Shown here: in pieces, positions 32,709 through 45,100 of the stretch
Numbering within the stretch: position 1 is the first letter of the stretch
Layout of the letters: the number at the start of each line of letters is the position of its first letter
From: Polytrichum commune
Taxonomy: Eukaryota > Streptophyta > Polytrichopsida > Polytrichales > Polytrichaceae
DNA: 64,000 bases
Direction of reading: 5' to 3'
Assembly: GCA_950295325.1 (NCBI GenBank)
Contig: OX485803.1
Coordinates: 54,265,554-54,329,553, forward strand
The notes under the pieces: model-generated
The model's input: only the letters and a program-made list of their open reading frames with translations
What the model was told of the DNA's origin: nothing
Databases searched by the model: none
Position numbers and translations under genes: made by a program

Positions 32709-34073
32709 AGGTAGGTTTACATTAAGGTCCAAGTCCAAGAAACTTGGGTCCAAAACACCATTCAACCCCTAACTTCCAAGCAACCCATTTTGGGTTGATG
32801 GATGATTTCTTCCCGACAATAACCCCAGCTAACTCATTCATCTACAATCAAATAATTATAAACATCAAGCCAACATGGATGTTTATTGATAGGCACATGA
32901 GTTGTGCAAAGTCGGAGATGATTAGAATTTGGAAAAAAATATGTTAAAGTGGGAAGTGGTCACGTTTTTGTTGTGTTAGGAGCTCGTGTGAGGGTGTTGA
33001 CTCCAATGCAACTTTGCACAAACATCAACGATGTTTTATTTTGGTAAAAGTGAATTACTTTTGATGTTTTTGTGAAATGGCCTTTGTGTGGTCACATCGA
33101 CCATTCAATTTAACATTTGAACACTTTCTAATTTTTGGGGAATGTTTTGCATATATGCGGTCAAAATTATGGGACAATTTACATACCGTAGCACCATAGT
33201 TGGTTTGTGCACCTCGAAATGATTTAAAAAAATTTAAAATTTCCTTTTTTCCTATGAATTAAAAAGATTGATATAATTTCCCCCCGCTAAGGTCCAACAA
33301 TACATTTTTTTTGTTGGAAAGGTCCAACAATATTTGTTTTTTTCTCTAATATAAAATTTCACTTATTCGATTGATTGGGCTCATAAGTTTTGGTTTTTTA
33401 TGGGTTTTTTTTGGGAATTATTTTTTCTACGGTACGCCAAATGCAAGGTTGCTAGCCTATCATGGTTTGCTTATTTTGACATAATAATTTGTGGAGGTGC
33501 TCAATTATTGAGTTGTTCCCATCTAGTGGATCACATAAGCATTATGCTCATTTTCTAGGTGAATATATCTGTCAAAGGTTATTTTTGAGGGATAGAACAC
33601 GGCATTTTATTTTGCATTTCTTCTTTCTATTGCTATAATCCAAAAGGGTCATTCATGTCCATTTCCCCATGTGAAATAGCTCAGCTCCCATGTTTCAAGA
33701 TCCTATGGATAAATTCCATTTGTAGCCTCAAAACCTATATGTGAAAATTCTACAACCAACATTGATTAGGATGCACTCAAAACAACCCTTTCATTAGTTT
33801 GAGAAGCTGAGAGTTAATGAACCTTACTTTTGAATGAATGAACCCAAACTTGAAGATTGATTTCTCAAATGAGGAGGAGTGACTTATCTTTCTTGAATTG
33901 GGACTGATAAGATTTAACAGGATAGTGATGCCAAATTAGCCCCAATTCATTATCTCATACCTCGGACCCAAACCCTAGTATAAACTCTTGGATCCAAAAT
34001 TTTGCTCTCCACCAATAGGATCGCTCGATTTTGGAGTTTCTTTGGTCTTGGACCCTAGTGTAAAACCCAGCTT
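32709..34073. mobile_element. Non-autonomous TIR element (about 1.37 kb), diverged
   Basis: Left terminus AGGTAGGTTTACATTAAGGTCC and right terminus GGACCCTAGTGTAAAACCC-type are imperfect inverted repeats, continued by CAAGTCCAAG and CTTGG. The motif resembles the GGTTTACACTA termini of the element at 27187. The right part, with AATAGGATCGCTCGATTT, also matches (inverted) a block near 17570-17620. No transposase was seen. Confidence 0.55.
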
Positions 34074-34457
34074 AAGAAAGAGGAGAGCAAGGGTTTTAGG
34101 AACTCAGAAGTAGAGAAGAACGACAACCGATGCGATGATGCGAATTAGAAGTAGAGAGAAGAACACAGCTGATCATTGGTGGCTATGGTGAGAATCCACA
34201 AGTGGAGGTAGTAAGCAGGAAGGAAATCAGAATACACGAGCAAAAGGAGAAAAGGGGTTATTGTGCAGGCAAAGAGAAGGGGAGAGAAGAGGAGAGGAGA
34301 GGAGAGTCTCGAAGGTAGGTTACTATATTCAGCCGATCAATCGAAGAACGAACAAGATTTCAGCAATTTGCAGGTGGCAGATTGTGGTGTAGGTTATGTT
34401 AGAACGTTAGGTTGGTTGTGAATAAGAGGTTGGATGGATGTTTGTTGTTCCAGGACG

Positions 34458-34629
34458 ATGTTGCCAGCACTGAATTTCGAGGAGGACGAGGGTGGTGAGC
34501 TCATATGGGAAGCAGCAAGCCGAAAGGTCGCATTACCCCCTCTGGGTCGCATCTTTAGCACCATTTTTGTTGCAGAATTTCGAGATGTGGAGAAATCTTT
34601 GTCACCGGAGAATGTCCGAGCGTATCAAG
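34458..34629 (+). CDS. Candidate first coding exon of the ARM-repeat gene
   Basis: An ATG at 34458 opens a frame starting MLPALNFEEDEGGELIW after a purine-rich leader (GAGAGAAGAGGAGAGGAGAG-type at about 34270). It reaches a donor-like CAAG/GTCCGG in phase 1, which is the phase needed by the next supported exon at 36158. The residues do not resemble the family N-terminus that I recall, so the match rests on phase and position only. Confidence 0.3.
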
Positions 34630-34864
34630 GTCCGGCCCTCTTGCGTACCTGTATTGTTTGCGACAATTTGCCACTTAAACCCTAATCGCTTTTAGCATGT
34701 TCATACTATTTGTGTTTTCTCTCTTTAGACTGGATGATATGAAATCTTCATCAAACTCTTTCGAAGTTACTGGTTGTCCACGTGTCAAGAAGAGTAAGAA
34801 TAACCTTGCAAGAGACAAGTTATGTTAGATTTGCCTAATTTGGAGACTTTTCTCTGTGCCCCAA

Positions 34865-35195
34865 TTTCTAGTAAGATATGAAACACGCAGTTAGTGTAAG
34901 TTGATTAGCAAATTCCAAATTGTGCCTGTAGCCATTTGCCCCATTAATTTTGGAACACATGTGAATATCTTATTCATGACCAAAGTGAAGATTCTCGAGC
35001 TCATTAAGTGGTAATACAGGCCCCTTCCCAATTATGTTGACTATTGAGTCTAGAGTGGTGAACAAATTTTAAACATGTAGTCCAATCTCATATATACACA
35101 TGTCTTTTTGGTGTCTGTCCTAGATCTACACTTAACCATGCACCAAACCATGCACCACTCAAATATAGGTGTTCATTCAAGATGAGTAATTCAAG
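34865..35195 (-). repeat. Dispersed repeat R1, copy 5 (reverse orientation)
   Basis: Matches the reverse complement of the R1 copies in the TOM1/THH1-like introns: TTAGCAAATTCCAAATTGTG, GTAGCCATTTGCCCC and CACTCAAATATAGGTGT. It lies in the presumed first intron of the ARM-repeat gene. Confidence 0.65.
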
Positions 35196-36157
35196 ATGAG
35201 AAACTGAAAAAGGTCCGCTTACCTTAGTTGTCGTGTTTGAAATTATCCTCAATTCCCTACTTTCTTCGTTTTCTGATAGACAGGTGTCTATTTACTGATG
35301 AGTTCGGAAATGATGCTCTGTGAAGCCAATTGTGTTCATGAGATAAAAAATGATCACGAGCAGTAATTTTTCTGTTGGGTTCCCTATCGAGACTTGATTC
35401 ATTACTTGATTCATTAGCACTAGTACTCCTCTTCCATACCAAAAACATTGAGCAGGAGGAAAAACATAGGGATCTACGCCATGACCAATTGTTGTGCAGG
35501 TGTCCGGGTTTGACTCAACCCACTTGATATTTGCACATATACCATCGCAATTTTCCATGGTATCACCTCTAAATCCTTGGACATATTATGAGTATTTCCA
35601 ATACCGTAACCCTTTGGGTATTGAAATCTAGGTTCTCTTTCAATGGCCTTGTGTACTTTTATACGGAAAAACGACACCCACACAACACTGGTCATGACAT
35701 GAGTAAAGGATTCCCGGGTCAAATGGTTCAATTGCAAATTTTGATGATTGCACTAGTGCAAAGGAGAAATCCTCTTGAAGAAGAAAAACTTGATTCTCAT
35801 TGTGGTGACTAGCCTACTTGGGAGTCATTTTTCCTACTTACTATGGGCAGCTATCCACATGTTGGTTCAAGTTGGTTCAAGTTCACCTGCACGTGGTGTT
35901 TCCACTGCCTGTGGTTCACATAATTAAACTAACTGATGATCAATAGTAGATTTTTTTTAATGTGAAGAGAAACCCCATCTCACACTGGGACCCTGTATCC
36001 GAATCCAATTGTGTTCAACCAATCACCAGAAGCAATCTTTTTTGGTTCAAGCCAATGCAAACCACAGGTGTGTAGCAGAATGTTTTGGATATTTTCATTA
36101 GATGAAATCAAATAGTATAGCTTGCTCACAAATTGTTTTTGCTAATAAAAATGACAG

Positions 36158-39100
36158 GGTCCGTGGGGAGGGCAGTGAGAGCATTGCTCCAACATGTGGA
36201 AAGTGGGCTTCAAGCAAGCTCAGCCCTGGACCAGATATATATACCTATGCTTGAGCATGTAAGCTAAATGTGTAGTTGGAGCAATGTGTGACAAGCCGAA
36301 AATTGTAATTTACACAGAGTGTACAAATTGATCTTTCAAAGCAAGAAAGATAGAAATAGAAATAGAGATAAATAAAGGAGATGCATCACTGTAAAAAAAT
36401 TAAACACTAAAGAATTAGTGACCTCCTCAATTTGATGAATGGGACTTGGATGCTTGGTGACACTAGTAGAAAATGGGGTCTATTTGACAAGGGATTTGAC
36501 TATATTTTAAGTGTTTTGTGTGATGTCAAACTAGATGTAGCTTGGTTTGGAGATTATTCAAGTTGGTAGCAATTGAAGATCACTGCTTACATTGAAGTTT
36601 TGCATTCAGACATTTGTTTGACTCTGTCGGAGTCAATTTTTACGCAATGTTCTGAAGCTGAGAACATGCTTTTGGTCCTTACAGGAGGCTGGCTGACTCA
36701 TAATGTCATTCTTCTCAAGCAAAAAGGAGTAGCTTTTTGCTGAAGTTGAGTGAGTTTCATTGTCCTTCTTAATTTTTGCAGGCAGTAAAGTCAAAAGATC
36801 ATGGCAACCGAAGAAAGATTGTTTGCATTTTCCGTTGGCTTTTCGCAAAGACGAATTTGGTCGGCCCTTTAGCTAAGAGCCTGGCCTCTATAGCTGTGAC
36901 TTCCCAAGAAAATCATCGAGTCAAACTAGGTTGGTGTGTGATTGTCCGTGAATTAATGGAGAAGGAGGCTCTCTTGTATCTTTTTCCTTCAGATGGTGAG
37001 TTTCTCAAATCCTCGAATGTAAAGTCAATAGAGAAAATTATGTGGGTTTGAGTGTAGAAATTCCACATGTCCTGGTAGCAGTACCTTTCTCTCAAAACAT
37101 TTTGGCAATGTGTGAGTAATAACCCCTGCAGTCTATTTTCAGTGCTAGGGGTTTGTCTAATTCTTTTGGCAGATCCTTCATGTAAAGAAAGCATTTTTGT
37201 GTGTAAGAAGAAATTGATCTAACTTTTGAAGGTGCTCTGTTCAGTGCAGATAGAGAAGGGACTAATGCAGAACAAACCACCCCTGATGAGCTTTACAAAA
37301 TGTGTACACCCCTTGGTGCAAATTGTGTGTGCTGAAAGGTGTTCTATTCCCTATGAGTTTCATGTTTGGATTGATTATAAATTGTTTTGTGTGTTAATCT
37401 GGTCATCCTATTATTGGTATTTCATTTGCACAATCTTATTTCTTAAAAGACAACAATCTCAGAACAGTACTGAAAGAAGTTAATTAAGGTGGCCACATCT
37501 ACAGTTATTTTCTCGGTTGCTTGTCATCATTGTTCTGGTATTTCATTGCTTCAACAAAATTTAGCTGTGCTTAGAGCAAAGCCCACCAGTTGCCGTATCC
37601 ATATCCACAAATCCTCCTGTATCCATCCACTTTTTGCTTTGTGGATGTGGATGCAAGTGTATTCTCCAACCAGTTGCCGTATCCATATCTGCATTTGGGG
37701 AAGAAAAATTTCCGATTTCATGTTGTCTTGCAAAAAGACATAATAAAGAGCTCATCAATTTAGGCATCCAAAGCTATTTTAAGGTAAATCAATCACCTTT
37801 ATGTGGAAATTCAAGAGGATGCAAGAAATATGCTAATTTGTTGGAAAAAGGGGATGGCTGCATCCAGTTTCCGCATTCAAATGTGGATGCAGTTGTGGGT
37901 GAGAGCCATCTCAACATAGTTTTGACGACAATATCCACTTTTTGTCCATTACAAATGTTTACGGAAACGGATACAACAATCAGTGGGCTTGCTCTTAGTA
38001 TATGTAATTTGCTAAAAGATGTGTTTGAAATTGGCAGTGTCAAACAAGGTAAGCAGAAGGCACCCACACGGCTCACAATGGCAGCTGCAGATTTTGTTAC
38101 AGTATTTACGAAAAGCTTGGTGTCCGATTCACACCCTACCTCAACTCAGAAGGCAAAAGAGAATACAGTAGATAAAGATGAGAAGCCTCTGATTATTCCA
38201 GTTTCTCTGAGCACTACTGGCAATAATAATGGACGAAAACGGATCACCCTTATTGACGACAATGATGCTGAGACCAGTACATCAGGTTTATACACAAACT
38301 ATGTCAGCTCCTCATGCCAGCTTAACTTAACATAGTCCAGATTTTGACTTTTGATGATTTTTGGATCGTTGGCATCTTATGCTCACCTTGATATATTACA
38401 GGGCAGAAACCACAGTCTGATTTGAAAGCCGAAGGAGCTCATGCACTTTGGGACAACTTGGATGATACGATTCTCCTGGTTTCTGAATTACAGGAGGTGG
38501 GTCATATTTTTGACATGATTTAATCACCCACTTTGATGATCTTAAGGATTAGGCTGCACGGTCCTTGCTATTTGTGTGCAATCAAGTTGACAATTTACAG
38601 AGTTCCTGAGACAAAATTTGTACTCCCTTTTGAGTGTGATTCAGTGGAATGAGAGGGGTCGGCCATTGCATGCACGAGGGCTCCAGCAAGTCCAGAAACA
38701 ATTGACGTCCTTGGCAAGGTTTCGGGATACTTCGCATTCGCAAGGTGGAACGGTGTTGTTATGCTCATAAATATGCAATATCATGGGATTTAAATGTGGT
38801 TCTTGACTTCTTTTACTTGACCATGTCCTATCAGTTCTATAATTTCCTAGTGTTTGCATGGGGTAAAGTAAGTGGGGAATGAAATGGGTATGTTGTCAAT
38901 GTCAATATCTTCTTGTGCAGATCACGGTTTTCATTGTTGTATCCTGGCATTCTCAAGTCTGCTCATTCACAAACTTCATTATTGTTGTTTTCCATGTTTT
39001 ACGAGGTTTCTGAATGTAGAGAGGTGTATGTTTGCCTCTTTAAGATATGACTATAAATATTAGCTAACTTAAGGGATGTAGTGTTGATCCTGACAGGGCA

Positions 39101-42100
39101 AAAAGACATTGTAGTGGGGGTTTCTATGTTGGCAGCATGCTGGAGAGATTTCAGTAGTCTGATAGTACTGGAGGATCACGCTTTATCGTCTAACCCACAG
39201 CCTATTATTGAGCACTGGCTTGGAGCGCTTCAGGTAACTAAGAAAATCATGTTATCTTAGAGTTACAATGGAAGAGAGTGACACTGGCAGATAAGGCAAT
39301 GGTTTTTCTGTGTAAATATTAGGAATGCGTTGATGACAACAATGGAATTACCTTCAACTTATGGGTCTTTTGTTTGAGAGTTGGTCCCCTATGATTTTCC
39401 ATTAGTTGTTTTGCATATAATAGTAATGGTTTCTTTCCACTTGTGGTGCATGCTCGGAGGTAGTGTTTGAATTTGAATTTGAATGAAGCATTTCGGTTCA
39501 TTGAGGGCCAAGCTCATTCTGGGACCTCTTGGCATGCCAAAGTGAGTTTGATCCTCAATGAACCTTTATAGGATGTTTTTTGTTCAAAACCTCCACACTA
39601 CCTCCAAGCATGCACCACAAACTTACTGAACATGGAAGTTGTTGTATGCAAAACAACAAACTCTCGAGCAAAAATCACGTTGATTTAGAGAATAACTCTA
39701 GTATACCTTTACTACTGCCAAACTTCTTATTTTGTCCTCAAGTCGATCCTGACGAGAATATTAGAGCTATACTCAAGGGGTTGCTCACGATGGTGATACT
39801 CTGCTTAGAGGTTCTTCAACCCTTCATTGCCCAAGAGACCCCCACAGGGCCTCTCTCAAAAAGAGAAGCCACCAAAGAGCCACTTCATGTCTTCATCTGG
39901 GCCCCTCACTTGGCATGACGAATCTTTTATATTTCAAGAATAGAGAGGTGCAAGTCTTGTTCAATTTTGTTTAGTTTGAAGGAGAACTATGCTCTGAAGT
40001 GACTTTGAAGCTCATAGGTCACTAAGACCTCAATGAGGAAGCAAGTTTCCTTGCCCATGGCCACCTTTAGTAGTGTGGGCAACACTGGGACCAACCATGC
40101 TTCAAGATTGGCATTGAAGCTCATTGTGGGAGATATCATCATCCAGTCAATGAACCTTGACCACCTTTAGAATAGGCATATGAACTCTAAATTTGGAAAT
40201 TCAAAATACCACATCTATGTGTTCTAAATATAACACATTTTCTATTTCTATTGAGGGTCCTCATCATCCTGTCATCCAAATTTGGAAAGAACAAGATTTT
40301 CACTAGCTGCCCCAACTTGAGAATCTCAACTTTGTGACCATTGGATGATCTTCATAATGGAGTTAGTTCCAGATTCAAGTGGCTGATCATAGGATATGTT
40401 GGTGATAGTGGGCTGAATTGCCCTTGACACCAAGGATGGTATGAAAGTTCCAAGTTCATTGGATTGCACCCTTGGGCATTAAAGGGTTAAGTCTTCAGTG
40501 TATGGATTCAAGTGAGAAAAGTGGAGAAAGAACACTTGGATTTTACAGAAGTACAGAGCTCAATAAGTTGCAACAAGTTCACCAAGTTAGTGTTTTCTAA
40601 ATTGTCATTATCTTTGAGCAGTATTGGACAAAAGCTGCTCAAGAGTTGGAAGGAAATGAGTCTCAGAGAGCTGATGAAATGTGCGGCCATGCATTGACCT
40701 GCCTTGCCCTATTAATCGGGCGTCTTGATTTGCACCACTTGGAGGTGGCTTTGGAGAATGTGGAGCCACAACTTCTACAAACTCTCTTGCAACAAGTATG
40801 GTTTTGATTTTGAATTCATCTTATTGTCAAAATTACAGCATTACACTTCAATCAATCTGGTTAAATCAATGAGTGTAAGTCAAGGACCTATTAGAAGGTC
40901 ATTGAAAGTATTTCAGTTTGTAGCTGTTTGAATTCAGCATTTGCTGCACAGACTTCATTGTTGATTCTATTACCTTGATTGTTTTGTGAGATGTTTGTGA
41001 ATTGATTTTAAAAGCTATCCACCTCTTTGTAACAGGTACGAGGAAGTGACAACGAAAATATTGACATTGCAATGGCGATCCTGCGACCTTTGTTATTCCG
41101 GAAATCTGCTGCAAGCTCAACATTGGAGGATGTTGTGCCTCTTTTAATGGATCTACTTGATGCCCGCGATTCAGCTGCAAGAGCAGTTGTGCTTTTGGTG
41201 GCTGAGTATTTTGCTTCGTATCTTTTTAAAGTTCTTTTCTTACCTTAACTACATGTCACTACATTGATGATCTAACAATTTGATTTATAACTGTTTGTAG
41301 AGTTAGCAGATGGAATCAAAGTAATCGCACTACTTATTATTACAAATGTCATTTTTTTCCTTGAAGTAACAGTTCCGAAGGCATCAATATTTTCAGATGA
41401 TGAAACTCATAGTAGCTGATGTGAGTGTCTTATATTAGAGATATCCTGTGATTCAAAGGGACTTTTGGTCGGGAGTTGGTTGTTCTGCATACAACACCTT
41501 CCATGTTCGGTAAGTTTGCGGTGCATGCTTGGAGGTAGTGTGGAGGTTTGAACAAAGAACATTCTATGCTGGTTCATTGAGGGTCAAACTCATTTTGGCA
41601 TGCTAAGAGGTGCTAAAATGACTTTGGCCCTCAATGAGCCAAAATACGTTGTTCTTCATTCAAAATCAAATACTACCTCCAAGAATGCACCACAGGTTGG
41701 AAAGAAATTAATGATATTGTATGCAAACCAACCAATAGAAACTCACAGGGGATTAATTCCCGATGAAAAGTCCTATTGAAGTAAAGGATAACTCTACTGT
41801 CTTGATACACTTTCTTATCCAAGTTTTACAAATATTGAGATTTGCGCCTTGACTACCTTGTTGAAACCCAACATCACCTGAGCTGGAGAAGGTGTTTGCG
41901 AGGCTTGATTCTAAGGATCCTTTACAACGCCGAAACGGACTTGATGTACTATCGGAGCTGTTATCCATCATCACTAAATCCATGGACACTGTGGACTCCT
42001 CTTTGAGGTCCTTCCCGATCCTTGTTTACATCTATATTATATAGTAGTTTGAGGCTGTTCAGTATTCCAGGGAGTGCTAATGTTTATCTATGTACAGTTT

Positions 42101-45100
42101 TTGTTTTATTTCTACTAATGCATGTTTTGATTACACATTTATGGAAATGTAGTCGGACAATTGCAATCCACTTATTTGACCGCCTTGGGGATGAGGAGCT
42201 CACAAATCGAGTGGAAGCTTCTGCACTTTTTTCAAAGCTTGGTATGGCCACTCCAGTAGTTCTAGTAAAAAGGTTTCGATTTATTGTTTTAAACGGATGG
42301 CTGAGGTCATTGTTCAACAATATATATTCAGGTTGATATTCCAGCACCTTTAATAAGACATGGAGGAACAAGTACAACTAATGGAAAGAGAAGTCATAGG
42401 GACTCATGTGCCTTGGCCAATACATATCAAGTTGCATCAATTCTTTTTTATGAGTTTCTAATATAATTGTTTTGTATACAGATCCCTCGTTTACCCTGTC
42501 TCGGTTAGTGCGTCTGGTATATTTCTCGGATCCTCAAAAAAGGTCAGCCGCAAGTGCAGCTGTTGAAGCTGTTTTGCAAGGGCATTCTGACCAGGGCCAC
42601 ACTATCACTGTGCTACTTGACTGTATACGGTGTGTTGGAATTCTATCATTTTCAGCCAATTATTTCTGTGATGATGTGGATATTGTAAATCTGAAGACAT
42701 ATTTTCCACCCTAGATCCAAATTCTCATTGAGATCTAGCACAATGCATCTCAGTGCTTTCCTGCTTTCTATGCAGTGCAAGTCATGGTAAAATAGCATGT
42801 ACCTCCTACCCAAAAATTAGAGCCACATTAGTATAGATTTCATGATCAAGTGAAAAGAGAACATCCATGTAGATCTTTGCATTCTTGAAAGTAAACATGG
42901 CCTGAAGAATGATAGAAATGAGTAGAAGTATCACAAGTGGGTTTTTTTTTAATTTAAAAAAATAAAAAATAAAACCCCAGCAGTTACTCAAGCAGCTCAA
43001 ATAGCTAAGGGAAGTATCTGAAGTAGATATTTGTATGCCTTTTTCCTTCACATGCAACCAAAAGTACCCAAGCAAAGCTTTTGTTAATTTTTGATAATAT
43101 TTGGAAATGTCATGTTCTCTATCAGTGACCTCATTGCAGAAACAAACTCTGATGCATCAGCTTCATCAATAAGCTCCAAGAAAGGTGAAGCACACCTATA
43201 ATTCCATTCTAAGTAGTAAGAATTTGTGTCAACGGAATTGAAAAATGCCACCCATCTTAACAAAGAATTTGTGATGAATAAAGGAGAAGCTAGTGTGGTC
43301 TAGGCCAGCCATTGGCTGACCTCAGTTTGTTAAATTGCCTGTCTTCTAGTGTTCAAACATGCAACTTCAAATCTATGCTTTCTTCCTGTTTTTTGTACAA
43401 TATTGCTATTTAATTATTTAATTCTTAGTAACCCACAATTTTCAAATGAGCTTCAATCCCATGGCAATTTTTGATTATGGGGTTGAAATATATAGCTATA
43501 ATGGAGGATTTAGGAATAGGAGAACATACAGACACAACCTATTAGGTACTTTCATAGCACAATGCATACTGCCTCACTTTTCATACTCTGGTGAGCAATA
43601 TTGCTTAGAGGTATCTGTGCTGATTTATTGTGATCGAATATAACATATCCCTGAACAGAAAGAGTACGGTATGGATTCTACCTGTTTTAGAGGCATTAAC
43701 TTTTCTTGTTAATGTAATCAGGAGATTCTCTGGATGTTGATCGAGTGATGCGACTCATACCTGCCTGGGCATCAAAGGTACAAAATATCTATGCTTAAAT
43801 TTCATCATACTGTAGGTGTTCTAGCTTACATCACTTCTTAACAAGTTCAAAGTTTTGCAATTAGTTGGTGGCAACTCTAAGCTTCACATGGATACTAAAA
43901 TGAACTTCGCAAGAATGGCTTTTGTGAATTGATTGGTTGGTGAATTAGACACCACTTGGTATAATGCAGGCATTTTTTTTTTGAAAAGCTGAGGTGTTGA
44001 TTTGAGCAGCTGATTTGAAAGTGAAGCTATGCCTAAGCACCTGCGAATTGTTCTAAATTTATTGACGATGGATTTATTTTTGCTTGGTGCAATATAGGTC
44101 AAAGACTGGGAACCTTTGGTTGAGTTGCTTCTGGTCAAGATGTATGCAGAGGCATCAAATCCAGTGATTCCTCGGTTTCTGAGTCATATCAGTGATCAAT
44201 TATCCAGCATTCCAAACTTGGTTTTTCCACAAGTTTACAAACGAATGCAAGATCAACAAAAGTAAGCTCCTATCAAAATTGGGATATGTATAGATATGTG
44301 CCCTAGAAAACAAGAAGCAATTGATAATCAATGCAAGGTCCTGAACACTGTTGCAATTAATAAGCTTTCTGGAGAGTAATACTTCTATAGGGAAGTGTAC
44401 AAAGATCTTTGATCATTTATTACATAACTGATGTGAGGAGGAATCTCAATGACGTGGCGTCTTTCTAGTTACTATGAAGAGGATGATTATAACCCATAAC
44501 CATATCCCCTCTCATTTGGTGTATTAAAAACCAAAAAATGATATGTAATCTTGATTATTTGCTTAGCTTGATTCCTCAGGCCGGTTATGTATGAGACCCC
44601 AATGTTGCCCACCTATGGGGTTGTAGCTGTGCCCATTTGTGCCGGTTATCATACTGAAAATCAACCTGCAATCATCACCTTTAATGGCTGGGCAGTGCTA
44701 TTTATATTATTTCTACTCCCAGCTATGGCAACTCAAGTTGAGAGGGACTAACCCGTGCATATGTATTTGATCAGGATGAATGAATATCTCATCAAGAAGG
44801 TTTTGGAGGATGAGGATGCTCTTGCCGAATTACTCTTCCAGCGGCTCAGTCCCATGCTTGTACTTAGAGTGCTCCCTCTCCAGGCTTTTAATTACTCCAA
44901 TTGCAAGGAGCTCTATGATGGTTTGTTAAGTGAATCAAATCCAGGTCTACTTGCTTATCCTTTTGTCCTGCAGTCTTTTTTGTGTTGCAAATAATCTAGA
45001 TTTTAGCCACCTTCTATCAGTTTCGTTAGGGTAAGTTATCCATTGAGTAATAAAAAAAAATCTGCTTCTAGAAGATCATACTGCATTCTGGAATATGACA

